Positions 26,280 through 34,617 of a DNA stretch of 64,000 nt are shown here, one piece after another. Within the stretch, counting starts at the first letter, position 1. Each line of letters begins with the position of its first letter. Source of the DNA: JADLGL01 sp963732865 (GTDB taxonomy: Bacteria > Pseudomonadota > Alphaproteobacteria > Rhizobiales > Kaistiaceae); the NCBI GenBank assembly GCA_963732865.1, contig CAVTBC010000001.1, positions 682,001-746,000 on the forward strand, given 5' to 3'. A model generated the notes under the pieces. That model had not been told where the DNA came from. It made no database searches and was given only the letters and a program-made list of their open reading frames with translations. The position numbers and the translations under genes are program-made.

Positions 26280-27490
26280 ATCGTCCCCCCCGTCGCTTCC
26301 GTTTGCACGCCCGACAGGGCGCAGGCAAGGTCGAGAAGGCCCTCGTCCTCGCCCCTGCCCGCAAGCACGGAGACGCCAACGGGCAGCCCTCCCGCGTTCG
26401 CCAATGGCAGCGTGATTTGCGGAAGTCCAGCAAGGCCGGCGATGGCGTTGACCATGAGCGCCCTGCGATAGAATTCATCGAGCGCCGCCTTGCTCACGGT
26501 CTTCAGCGGCGCGACGATCGGGGATGTCGGGAAGACGATGCCCACGCCGCGCGGCAGTACGGCCGCCATGCGATCGCGAAAGGCGCTGCGATAGGGCAAC
26601 CAACGCCCCAGCAGTTGCGGCGTGATTGCCTTGGTGCTGGCAAAGCGCTCAGCGATCGCGTCGCCGAATCTGGGCGCGACCGTGTTGATCCAGTTGCCCA
26701 GCGACTGCCAGATTTCTGCACCTTGGACGACACGAAAAGCCTCAAGGATCGCGTCGCCCTCATCACGCAGAATTGTGGTGGCGCCGTCGATGGGCCAGGT
26801 GGCGATGGCATCGCTGACGGCGGTCGCGACCTCGCCATCGGCAAGATCGAAGATGTCGGGCGCTCGGATCAGCCGCTCGATTCGGCCATGCCGGCGCGGC
26901 TCGAGCAACACTTCGCCGACGCGGCGGAGGGTCAGCGGGTCGCGGGCAAACCAGCCAACCGTGTCGAAGCTGCGGCCGAATGAAATAACGCCGTCGGTCG
27001 AGACTCGGCCATGCGTCGGGCGGATGCCGTAGATGCCGCAGAACGACGCCGGAATGCGCACCGAGCCACCCGTGTCCGTGCCGAGCGCGGTGTCGCAAAG
27101 GCCGGCCGCAACGGCAACGGCCGAGCCGCTGGACGAGCCGCCCGGCAACCGGTCCGGCGCCGCCGGATTGACCGGCGTGCCGTAGTGGACGTTGGCGCCT
27201 TCGAGGCTGAAGGCGAGCTCGTCGGTAATTGTCTTGCCGACGAGCGTCGCGCCGGCTGCAAGCAGCGCCGCCGGAGCCGGCGCCATAGCCGTCGCCGGGA
27301 AATGCGTCGCCAGCCAGTCGGGATTGCCGCCGCCGGTCGAATAGCCGGCAATGTCGATGAGGTCCTTGACCGCGAAAGTCAGGCCGTCCAGCGGCCCGTT
27401 ATCGGTCGGCCCAACGCGCACGGTTTCTCCCGGCACGAAGGCGCCGTAGCGGTTGCCGCTGTCCATTTCCAAGGCGCGCAAGGCAGTCAC
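26276..27490 (-). CDS. Amidase signature family hydrolase
   Basis: A 404-residue amidase with the Ser-cisSer-Lys triad visible as Lys42 (FAVKDLIDIAG), Ser119 (LPGGSSSGSAVAVAAG) and nucleophile Ser143 (GTDTGGSVRIPASFCG). The Ser119-Ser143 spacing of 24 is the same as in other members. It cuts amide or ureido bonds in small molecules to release ammonia. It is coupled by ATGA-type overlaps with the cysteine hydrolase gene before it (27487-27490) and the TetR gene after it. Its exact substrate is unknown. It is a little short, so the C-terminal part is minimal. Confidence 0.88.
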   Translation of the reverse strand: MTALRALEMDSGNRYGAFVPGETVRVGPTDNGPLDGLTFAVKDLIDIAGYSTGGGNPDWLATHFPATAMAPAPAALLAAGATLVGKTITDELAFSLEGANVHYGTPVNPAAPDRLPGGSSSGSAVAVAAGLCDTALGTDTGGSVRIPASFCGIYGIRPTHGRVSTDGVISFGRSFDTVGWFARDPLTLRRVGEVLLEPRRHGRIERLIRAPDIFDLADGEVATAVSDAIATWPIDGATTILRDEGDAILEAFRVVQGAEIWQSLGNWINTVAPRFGDAIAERFASTKAITPQLLGRWLPYRSAFRDRMAAVLPRGVGIVFPTSPIVAPLKTVSKAALDEFYRRALMVNAIAGLAGLPQITLPLANAGGLPVGVSVLAGRGEDEGLLDLACALSGVQTEATGGTI

Positions 27491-28297
27491 GCGGATTTCC
27501 GCCCTTCAAGCGCGGTGAGGACACCGTCCGTGTCGGTGACGAAGCCGAAGCACTTCTTCACGTTCCAGATCGTCGCCTCGGTGCAGAAATCCGGCGACGA
27601 GGTGGCGCAGCAATCGGTGACGAGGATGCAGCCATAGCCGAGGAAATTGGCGTCGGTCAGGGAGTGCAGGACGCACTGGTCGATGTTGACGCCGGCGAAC
27701 AGGATCGAGCGGATACCCAGATTGCGCAGGATCGAATCGAGCGGCGTGTCCCAGAATCCGCTGATGCGATATTTGTCGACCATGATGTCGTCGGGCTCGG
27801 GCGCCAGTTCGTCGACTACCGCCGCCGCCCAGGAATCCTTCGTCAGCACCGGAGCGCCGTTGGCCGGGCAGCGGATCGGCGAGGCCGACGCCCTCGCCTT
27901 TCGGCTTGTAGAGGTGGATCTGGTTGGGCGGCATGTTGGCGAGGTCCGGCCGGACGCCCCAGTTGACCCAGATGACCGGCACATCCGCCTTTCGCAGTTC
28001 CGGCAGGAGACGGCGCAGCGGTTCGATCGGCGCACGGTCGGATCCATAGTCGCCGCCTATTGAATCGACCCAGCCGTCCTTGGCGCAGAAATCGTTCTGC
28101 ATATCGATGATGACGATCGCCGTCCGGTTGAGATCGATTGAGACGTATTGCGGCTCGCTCAAAATGCGGATCGGACGCGGCGGCGGTACGGGCAACGCCA
28201 TGTCGACTTCCTCTTCCGTCGCCCACCATTGCGTGGCGGCGCCTCTTCCGAGCGGGCCGCCGAGTGACTGGATGGGTGCAAGTTTGGGGTTCGCCAT
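27487..28297 (-). pseudogene. Cysteine hydrolase (isochorismatase-like), split by a frameshift
   Basis: The ATG at 28297 follows AGGAGGT and opens MANPKLAPIQSLGG. The catalytic Asp lies in AIVIIDMQNDFCAKDGW. The frame runs to GLADPLPGQ and then derails. The rest, NGAPVLTKDSWAAAVVDEL, DKYRISGFWDTPLDSILRNL (Lys) and GVNIDQCVLHSLTDANFLG (catalytic Cys), is complete in another frame ending at 27487. One extra C at about 27862-27866 explains it. The intact form would be about 269 residues. Close relatives hydrolyse biuret, ureidoacrylate or similar amides. It is the first gene of the minus-strand operon. Confidence 0.78.
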
Positions 28298-28422
28298 TGC
28301 CGTACCTCCTGCGAATTCGGTCGTGCACAACAGGCTGCAATTTGCCTGCCATCCGTTGTTTTCCGCGGTCCTCTCGACCATCCCGCCATCGCCTGCACAA
28401 AGCCTCGTCAAGGCGCGCCTAG

Positions 28423-28440
28423 TAAATAATCACTTATTTA
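28423..28440. promoter_or_regulatory. Candidate TetR-type operator, copy 2
   Basis: TAAATAATCACTTATTTA is a perfect 7-bp inverted repeat with a 4-base centre. It shares AARTAATCRCTTAYT with the site at 25538-25551. It lies between the divergent cysteine hydrolase and BMP-transporter genes, 55 bases upstream of the sigma-54 promoter, so it could regulate both directions. Confidence 0.6.
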
Positions 28441-28494
28441 ACTCCGGCGACGACACGGGGCAATTATCCGTTGATTTTCAATCTCATTTCGATG

Positions 28495-28509
28495 TGGCAC
28501 AGGCCTTGC
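28495..28509 (+). promoter_or_regulatory. Sigma-54 (RpoN) promoter for the BMP-transporter operon
   Basis: TGGCACAGGCCTTGC matches the -24/-12 consensus TGGCAC-N5-TTGC at every fixed position, with correct GG-to-GC spacing. Transcription should begin near 28520, about 65 bases ahead of the substrate-binding protein start. Sigma-54 promoters need an enhancer-binding activator such as NtrC, which suits an operon for nitrogen compounds. Confidence 0.75.
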
Positions 28510-28586
28510 GACAGAAACATCCGTCAGTTCCCACTCGGGGAACGCGCCATCACCAACCGCCTCTTGAAGATCAAGGATCACACATC

Positions 28587-29561
28587 ATGCTGAGACGCCG
28601 CTCCTTCCTCGCCGGTGTTCTGATCGCGGGGGCCGTCGCCCTCAGCCCAGCGATACCGGCCAGCGCACAACAGACATTCCACATCGGGATTCTCATCCCC
28701 GGCTCCATCTCCGACAAGGGCTGGATGGAATCCGGATATGACGGGCTCGTCGCCGCCCAAGAGAAATATGGCGACCAGATCCAAGTGCAGATGATCGAGA
28801 ACATTGCCGACGCCGACATGGTGCAGGCGATCACCCAGCTTGCCATCGGCAACGATCTTGTCATCGGTGTCGGCGGTCAAACGCAGGCGGCGGTCTATGA
28901 AGTTGCCGAACGCTTCCCCGCCGTGTCCTTCTCGATCGTCGGCGGCAATGCCGGCACCGAAGCGGCGAACGTCGCGGGCTATGACGTCAAGCAGGCCGAG
29001 GTCGCGTTCCTCGCCGGCGCTGCCGCCGCGATGCTGACGCAGACCGGCGTCATCTCCTATGTCGGCGGTTTGGAGATCCCGTCGATCGTCAATGCCGGTA
29101 CCGAGTTCGCCAACGGCGCGCACTACATCAACCCGGACATCAACGTCATCGTGAACTTCACGGGCGATTTCGACGATGTCACCGGCGCGCATGAAGCGAC
29201 CCTGGCGGCCATCGCCCAGGGCGCAGACATCCACTACCACATCCTCAATCTCGGCCTCCGCGGCATGGAGCAGGCGGCGACCGAAGAGGGCACCCACATC
29301 ATCGGCGGCTACACCAACCGCTGCGGCACCGACCCGCTCTACATCGCCTATTCGGTGACGGGCGTCGGCTTCCAGGTGCAATACGCGATCGATCAGTTCG
29401 TAGCTGGCACGTGGACTGCAGGGTACCGTCCGTTCGGTCTCGCGATGGGTCCAGAGGCTTCCGACATGATCGTGTGCACCTCCACGCCGGAAATCGATGC
29501 GACGCTCGAGGAGATCAAGCAGAAGATCCTCTCCGGCGAGATCTCCGTGCTCGAAGGCTAG
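28587..29561 (+). CDS. BMP-family ABC transporter substrate-binding protein
   Basis: I start it at 28587 (MLRRRSFLAGVLIAGAVAL) with AAGGAT upstream; an Arg-Arg pair and hydrophobic stretch make a signal peptide, cut after PASAQ. Of the 324 residues, HIGILIPGSISDKGWMESGYDGL and the repeated nucleotide-binding-like fold mark the BMP/Med (PF02608) family, which delivers nucleosides or similar ligands to ABC importers. It heads the transport operon behind the sigma-54 promoter and is followed at once by the ATPase gene, with a stop-to-start gap of zero. Confidence 0.9.
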   Translation: MLRRRSFLAGVLIAGAVALSPAIPASAQQTFHIGILIPGSISDKGWMESGYDGLVAAQEKYGDQIQVQMIENIADADMVQAITQLAIGNDLVIGVGGQTQAAVYEVAERFPAVSFSIVGGNAGTEAANVAGYDVKQAEVAFLAGAAAAMLTQTGVISYVGGLEIPSIVNAGTEFANGAHYINPDINVIVNFTGDFDDVTGAHEATLAAIAQGADIHYHILNLGLRGMEQAATEEGTHIIGGYTNRCGTDPLYIAYSVTGVGFQVQYAIDQFVAGTWTAGYRPFGLAMGPEASDMIVCTSTPEIDATLEEIKQKILSGEISVLEG

Positions 29562-31187
29562 ATGTCCACTGTGACAGCCACTGTCGCCCATGTGCCTCCG
29601 CCGTCACCGGCGGGGGCACAGCCCTTGTTTGAAATGACCGGCATCACCAAGCGGTTCGGCAATTTCACCGCTCTGGACTCCGTCGATCTCGCCTTCCGGC
29701 CAGGCGAAATCCAGTGCCTCCTCGGCGAGAACGGCGCCGGCAAGTCGACGCTGTGCAACATCATCTTCGGCGTGCATCAACCGGACGAAGGCACGATGCT
29801 GCTCAATGGCGAGCCGCATCGCCCGGCCAGCCCGCGCGCCGCGCTGGCTGCCGGCGTCGCGATGGTGCATCAGCATTTCAGCCTGGTCGACACGATGACC
29901 GTGGTCGACAATCTGTTGCTCGGGCGCGAGCGCGGCATCCTGAAGCGCAAGGTCTATGCGGAACGCCTGCGCGAACTGGCAGCGCAATATGAGCTGCCGC
30001 TCGAGCCTTTCGCCAAGGTGGAGGATCTGTCGATCGGCGAGCGCCAGCGCGTCGAGATCGTCAAATGCCTGATGGTCGAACCGCGCCTCCTGATTCTCGA
30101 CGAGCCGACGGCTGTCCTGCTCCCCGACGAAATCCAGGCTCTCTTCAAGGTCTGCCGCCGCGTCGCCTCCGAGGGCTGCGCCATCGTGCTGGTGACCCAC
30201 AAGCTGGCCGAACTGAAGCAGGTCGCCGACTGCGTCACCGTGCTCCGCCACGGAAAGATCGTGGCGCGGTCGAACGAACCGGCCGCCGACATGGACCGGC
30301 TGGTATCGGCGATGATCCAGCGCGAGCTCGGCAGCCTCGGCGCCGCTGCCGCCGTCCTCGGCGTGGCGCAGGAGGAGGGCGAAGTGGAGCGCCCCCCGCA
30401 AAACGTCGTGCCGCTGCGGCCCGAACCCTCCGCCGATGCGAAGACTGACGCGGTGGTGATCGACGGCCTGACCGTCGTCGACAGCGCGAAGACGACGCGC
30501 CTCGACAATTTCACTGTGGTGCTGAAGCCCGGCGAGATCGTCGGTATCGCCGGCGTCGAAGGGAACGGCCAGACTGAGCTTGGCCTCGCCCTCGCCGGCA
30601 TGATGCCGATCGACGACGGCCGTTATTTCGTCCGCGACACCGAACTCACCAACCGGAGCCCGAAGGAGATCACCGCGGCGGGCGTCGGCATCGTGCCGGA
30701 GGACCGGCATCGCGTCGGCTGCATCCTCGGCATGTCGCTCTACGAGAATCTCTATCTCAACCAGACCGGTCGCTTCACACGCTTCGGCGTCCTCAACCGG
30801 CGCGGCATGCGCCACGACGCGGCCGATCTGATGACGCGCTTCGACATCCGCGCGCCGGGGCCGGAGGTCGCGTTCGCCAGCCTCTCGGGCGGCAATCAGC
30901 AAAAGGCCGTCCTGGCGCGCGAGATGGTGCCCGACAATCTCGTCTTCCTCGTCGCCGCCCAGCCGACGCGCGGTCTCGATGTCGGCGCCGTCGAGGCGGT
31001 TTACGGGCTCATTCGCGAGGCCTGCAATCGTGGCGTGGCAGTGCTTCTCATCTCGTCCGAGCTCGACGAGATCATCGCCGTCGCCGACCGCATCCTGGTG
31101 ATGTATCGCGGCAAGGTCATCGGCGAGCGTCCTGGCAGCATCGAGCATCGCGACGCCATCGGCGCGATGATGGCGGGGAACGTGTGA
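29562..31187 (+). CDS. ABC transporter ATPase with two ATP-binding domains
   Basis: A 541-residue double-cassette ATPase of the sugar/nucleoside class. Domain 1 has Walker A LGENGAGKST, signature LSIGERQRVEI and Walker B LLILDEPTAVL. Domain 2 has a degenerate Walker A (GVEGNGQTE), signature LSGGNQQKAVLARE and FLVAAQPTRGLD. That asymmetry is normal for this group. It drives the two permeases that follow. The start codon abuts the preceding stop, and the end overlaps the next gene by four bases. Confidence 0.92.
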   Translation: MSTVTATVAHVPPPSPAGAQPLFEMTGITKRFGNFTALDSVDLAFRPGEIQCLLGENGAGKSTLCNIIFGVHQPDEGTMLLNGEPHRPASPRAALAAGVAMVHQHFSLVDTMTVVDNLLLGRERGILKRKVYAERLRELAAQYELPLEPFAKVEDLSIGERQRVEIVKCLMVEPRLLILDEPTAVLLPDEIQALFKVCRRVASEGCAIVLVTHKLAELKQVADCVTVLRHGKIVARSNEPAADMDRLVSAMIQRELGSLGAAAAVLGVAQEEGEVERPPQNVVPLRPEPSADAKTDAVVIDGLTVVDSAKTTRLDNFTVVLKPGEIVGIAGVEGNGQTELGLALAGMMPIDDGRYFVRDTELTNRSPKEITAAGVGIVPEDRHRVGCILGMSLYENLYLNQTGRFTRFGVLNRRGMRHDAADLMTRFDIRAPGPEVAFASLSGGNQQKAVLAREMVPDNLVFLVAAQPTRGLDVGAVEAVYGLIREACNRGVAVLLISSELDEIIAVADRILVMYRGKVIGERPGSIEHRDAIGAMMAGNV

Positions 31188-32290
31188 TGACGGTCGAAGC
31201 CGCCACGCCCGCCGCGATCCGCCCGCGCATCACGATTGGGTCCGTGCTCAGCAATCCGGTCCTGCTGCCGATCATCGCCGTGTTCTCGGCGCTGCTGTTC
31301 GGCCTGCTCCTCATCGTCGCGCTCGGCGTGCCGATGAGCGAGGCAATCCAAGCCTTCTTCAAGGGCGCCTTCGGCAACTCCTATACGATCGCCGTGTCGC
31401 TCAACCGCGCGGTCATCTTCGCGCTGGTCGGCCTCGGCTTCATCATCGCCAACCGCGCCAACCTCACCAATGTCGGCGGCGAAGGTCAGATCGCGATGGG
31501 CGGTGTCGCTGCGGCCGCGGTCGCTATCTATGGCGGCGTCGCCGATCTTCCGCTCGGCCTCGCCTTCATCCTGCCGATGATCGCCGCGTCGATCGCGGGC
31601 GCGGCCTGGGGCAGCATCGCCGGCGTGCTCAAGGCGAAGGCCGGCACCAACGAGGTTATCTCGACGCTGCTCCTGTCCTTCATCGCGGTGTGGTTGCTCT
31701 ATTGGTCGATCCAGTCGGTGAACCTCCTGCGGCGGCCGATGACGAGTTCGGCGACCTTGCCGGAATCCCTCCCCGTTCCGCATTCGACCGAGCTGCCGCT
31801 CCTCACCGGCTCACCGGCGACGCCGATCACCATCGGCATTCTTGTCGCCGGCGTGCTCGCTATCGGCGTAGCGTTCCTGCTCAACCGCTCGGTGTTCGGC
31901 TTCCGGCTGCGCGCCGTCGGCTTCAACCCGGTCGCTGCCGCGCGGGCCGGCATCAAGGACGGCCGCATCGCCATCTCGGCGTTGGCCATCGCCGGTGCCT
32001 TCGGCGGCCTTGCCGGTGCGATGATGCTTCTCGGCGAGCAGCATGTGCTGAAGGCCGGCTTTTCGTCGGGCTACGGCTTCGACGGTCTCGTCGTCGGCCT
32101 CCTTGCCCGAGGTTCGGTGGTCGGCGTCCTTGCCGGATCTCTGCTGTTCGGCTTCCTCCGCTCGGCCGGCATCACCATGGAAATGTTGGCCGGCATCCCC
32201 TCAGCACTGGTCGATGTCGTGCAAGGCATCATCGTCGTTGCCATCGCCGGGGCCGCCTATTGGATGACCCGCGGGAGGCCGGCGCGATGA
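31184..32290 (+). CDS. ABC transporter permease 1 (BMP-type importer)
   Basis: Multi-spanning membrane protein of 368 residues in the branched-chain amino acid/ribose permease superfamily (BPD_transp_2). The conserved cytoplasmic loop is RLRAVGFNPVAAARAGIKDGR, and FIIANRANLTNVGGEGQIAMGG is the family signature early in the protein. It forms the channel with the second permease. Start and stop overlap the flanking genes (ATGA at both ends), so translation is coupled. Confidence 0.9.
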   Translation: MMTVEAATPAAIRPRITIGSVLSNPVLLPIIAVFSALLFGLLLIVALGVPMSEAIQAFFKGAFGNSYTIAVSLNRAVIFALVGLGFIIANRANLTNVGGEGQIAMGGVAAAAVAIYGGVADLPLGLAFILPMIAASIAGAAWGSIAGVLKAKAGTNEVISTLLLSFIAVWLLYWSIQSVNLLRRPMTSSATLPESLPVPHSTELPLLTGSPATPITIGILVAGVLAIGVAFLLNRSVFGFRLRAVGFNPVAAARAGIKDGRIAISALAIAGAFGGLAGAMMLLGEQHVLKAGFSSGYGFDGLVVGLLARGSVVGVLAGSLLFGFLRSAGITMEMLAGIPSALVDVVQGIIVVAIAGAAYWMTRGRPAR

Positions 32291-33207
32291 CCTGGGAGCT
32301 GTTTGCCGTCTTCATCGGCTCGTCGATCCGCCTGTCGATCCCGCTGCTCCTCGCATCCGTCGGCGAGATGGTGAGCGAGCGGGCGGGCGTCCTCAATATG
32401 AGTATCGAGGGCTTCATGCTGGTCGGGGCCTTTGCCGGCGCCGTCGGCTCGTGGGCGACGGGCAGTCCGATGTTCGGCGTCTTGTGCGGCATCGTCGCCG
32501 TCATGCCGGTCGCCTTCCTGCAGGCGTGGCTCTCGAACTCGCTGCGCGCCAACCAGATCGTCACCGGCATCGGCATCAACATCCTCGCCATCGGCGCCAC
32601 CACCCTCGCCTATCGCGAGATCTTCGGCGCGCGGTCGCGCGAAATCATTCCCGGCTTCGACAAATGGAGCCCGCCGATCCTCGGCGACATTCCGATCTTC
32701 GGCGACGCCGTCTTCACGCAGGTCTGGCTGGCCTATCTCGCCGTTGCGATCATCCTCGCCACCGGCTTCGTCCTCAAATACACAGCGATCGGCGTGGCGC
32801 TGCGCGCCGTCGGGCAAGACCCGCAGGCGGCGGAGAAATCGGGGCTGTCGGTCACCCGCATTCGCTATGGCGCGGTGATGTTCGCCGGCGCGACATCGGC
32901 GCTCGGCGGCGCCTTCCTGTCGATCGGCGACATCCACACCTTCACCGAAAACATGATCGGCGGCGCCGGCTATATCGCTATCGCGGCGGTCATCTTCGGC
33001 AATTGGAAGCTCGGGCGGACGGTCGTTGCCTGCCTCGTTTTCGGCACCGCCACGGCGCTGCAATTCCAATTGCCGGCGATGGGCGTCAACGTCCCGAACG
33101 CCCTCCTCATCATGTCGCCCTATCTCTTCGCCCTGCTCGCCGTCGCCGGTCTTGCCGGGCGTCAACAATCACCTGCGGCGCTCACCGTTCCCTATTGGGG
33201 GCGTTGA
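32287..33207 (+). CDS. ABC transporter permease 2 (BMP-type importer)
   Basis: Starting at the ATGA at 32287 (MTWELFAVFIGSSIRLSIPL) the 306-residue protein has the partner-permease signature SERAGVLNMSIEGFMLVGAF and the loop LRAVGQDPQAAEKSGLSVTRIR. Together with the previous permease it makes the heterodimeric pore. In-frame codons upstream lie within the other permease gene and lack membrane character. A 39-base gap follows before the Rieske gene. Confidence 0.9.
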   Translation: MTWELFAVFIGSSIRLSIPLLLASVGEMVSERAGVLNMSIEGFMLVGAFAGAVGSWATGSPMFGVLCGIVAVMPVAFLQAWLSNSLRANQIVTGIGINILAIGATTLAYREIFGARSREIIPGFDKWSPPILGDIPIFGDAVFTQVWLAYLAVAIILATGFVLKYTAIGVALRAVGQDPQAAEKSGLSVTRIRYGAVMFAGATSALGGAFLSIGDIHTFTENMIGGAGYIAIAAVIFGNWKLGRTVVACLVFGTATALQFQLPAMGVNVPNALLIMSPYLFALLAVAGLAGRQQSPAALTVPYWGR

Positions 33208-33246
33208 GGCCAATGGCCAATCGCATCGAATGCTCGGAGCTCGGTC

Positions 33247-34509
33247 ATGACCACATCCTATGAAGGCCTTCATCCCGATATCGTCGCCGTGCTCAACGGC
33301 CTCGACCAATCGACGCGCGAGGTTAAGGACGGCGCCCGGGTGCTGCCGCCGGAGGCCTATGGCTCACCGGAGTTCTTCAAGTTCGAGAAGCACGCCGTAT
33401 GGATGACGTCGTGGCTGTGCGTCGGACGTGAACAGCAGCTGCCCGAGCCCGGCGACTATCTCGCGGTCACGATCCTTGATGAGCCGCTGCTCGTCGTGCG
33501 CGGCGACGACATGCAGATCCGCGTGATGTCGGCGCTTTGCCGGCACCGCGGCCACGCGCTGAAGGAAAGCTGCTCGGGCCAGACGCGGCGCTTCGTCTGC
33601 CCCTATCATCATTGGAGCTACACGCTGACCGGCGACCTCGTCGGCGCGCCGCGCATGGAAGACGCGATCGAAGTGAAGCGCCTGCGCGAAGAGTCGCAGT
33701 TGCCGCTGCTCCGCAGCGAAATCTGGCACGGCTTCATCTTCATCAACTTCGACAGCGATGCGAAGCCGCTGGCGCCGAGCATGACCAAGCTCGAGCCCTA
33801 TCTCGCCGGCTACGATCTCGACAACATGGTGACCATCCCGCCGACGTTCGATGCCAATCCGGTGCCGTGGAACTGGAAGATCCTGCTCGAGAATTACATC
33901 GAGCCCTACCACACCGAATATGTGCATCCCGGCATCCACGACTTCGCGCCGTCGACCGGCGTCGAGTTCTCGGGCTGGAACGGCGACGACGACAATGTCA
34001 TCGTCCGCTACGTGCCGTTCCTTGAACCGGATGGCGGCCTGACCGAACGCGGCTGGTCGGCGCCCGCGTCCTTCCCGCCGATCGAGACGCTCTCGCCGAA
34101 GCAGCGCCACCGCGTCGGCTTTGGCATGGTACCGCCGTCGATGAACATCATCTTCACGCCGGACATGCTGTGCTACGGCCTCATCTATCCGCTCGGACCG
34201 AAAAGCCTGACGGTCGGCGGCGGCCTGTTCACCGCCGGCGGCTGGTGCATGCCGAAATCGACCGTCGATCTCCCCGATTTCGACGAACGCGCGGCGCGGA
34301 TGATGGAAGGCTCGCGACAGCTTGGCGAGCAGGACACTACGGTCAACGTCGCGATGCAGCGGGCGAAATCATCCGCCTTTGCGCCGCGCGGCAGACTGGC
34401 GCCGCTTGAGGAAACCCTGGCCCAGTTCAACCGCTGGCTGGCGGCACGGTATCGGGCCGAAGCGGACCGGATGCTGGCGGCCGGCGATCACCGCGTCGCC
34501 GCGGAATAA
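33247..34509 (+). CDS. Rieske non-haem iron oxygenase, alpha subunit
   Basis: The 420-residue enzyme has a [2Fe-2S] Rieske centre CRHRGH (about 98-103) and CPYHHWSY (about 118-125), and the mononuclear iron site NYIEPYHTEYVHPG, whose histidines lie five apart. It hydroxylates or dealkylates its substrate with O2 and electrons from a reductase. No reductase or ferredoxin gene is next to it, so it must borrow one. Sitting at the end of the importer operon, it likely acts on the imported nitrogen compound or a breakdown product. Confidence 0.9.
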   Translation: MTTSYEGLHPDIVAVLNGLDQSTREVKDGARVLPPEAYGSPEFFKFEKHAVWMTSWLCVGREQQLPEPGDYLAVTILDEPLLVVRGDDMQIRVMSALCRHRGHALKESCSGQTRRFVCPYHHWSYTLTGDLVGAPRMEDAIEVKRLREESQLPLLRSEIWHGFIFINFDSDAKPLAPSMTKLEPYLAGYDLDNMVTIPPTFDANPVPWNWKILLENYIEPYHTEYVHPGIHDFAPSTGVEFSGWNGDDDNVIVRYVPFLEPDGGLTERGWSAPASFPPIETLSPKQRHRVGFGMVPPSMNIIFTPDMLCYGLIYPLGPKSLTVGGGLFTAGGWCMPKSTVDLPDFDERAARMMEGSRQLGEQDTTVNVAMQRAKSSAFAPRGRLAPLEETLAQFNRWLAARYRAEADRMLAAGDHRVAAE

Positions 34510-34540
34510 TCCGTGACGCAATAGCCCGCCAATTCGTTTG

Positions 34541-34564
34541 GGGCCACGCTTGGCCCTTCTTGTT
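34541..34564 (+). terminator. Weak intrinsic-terminator-like hairpin after the Rieske gene
   Basis: GGGCCA (34541-34546) pairs with TGGCCC (34551-34556) around CGCT, and TTCTTGTT follows. The stem is short but it is the only candidate between the Rieske gene and the next operon. Confidence 0.45.
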
Positions 34565-34617
34565 CCGGCGACCGGCATCGGCCGCCCATCCGCTCTTGCC
34601 ATATCGTTCGGGAAATC

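Noticed and set aside
28578..31148. Two long minus-strand open frames opposite the BMP-type importer genes
   Set aside because: They mirror the binding-protein and ATPase genes, which have complete family motifs on the plus strand.
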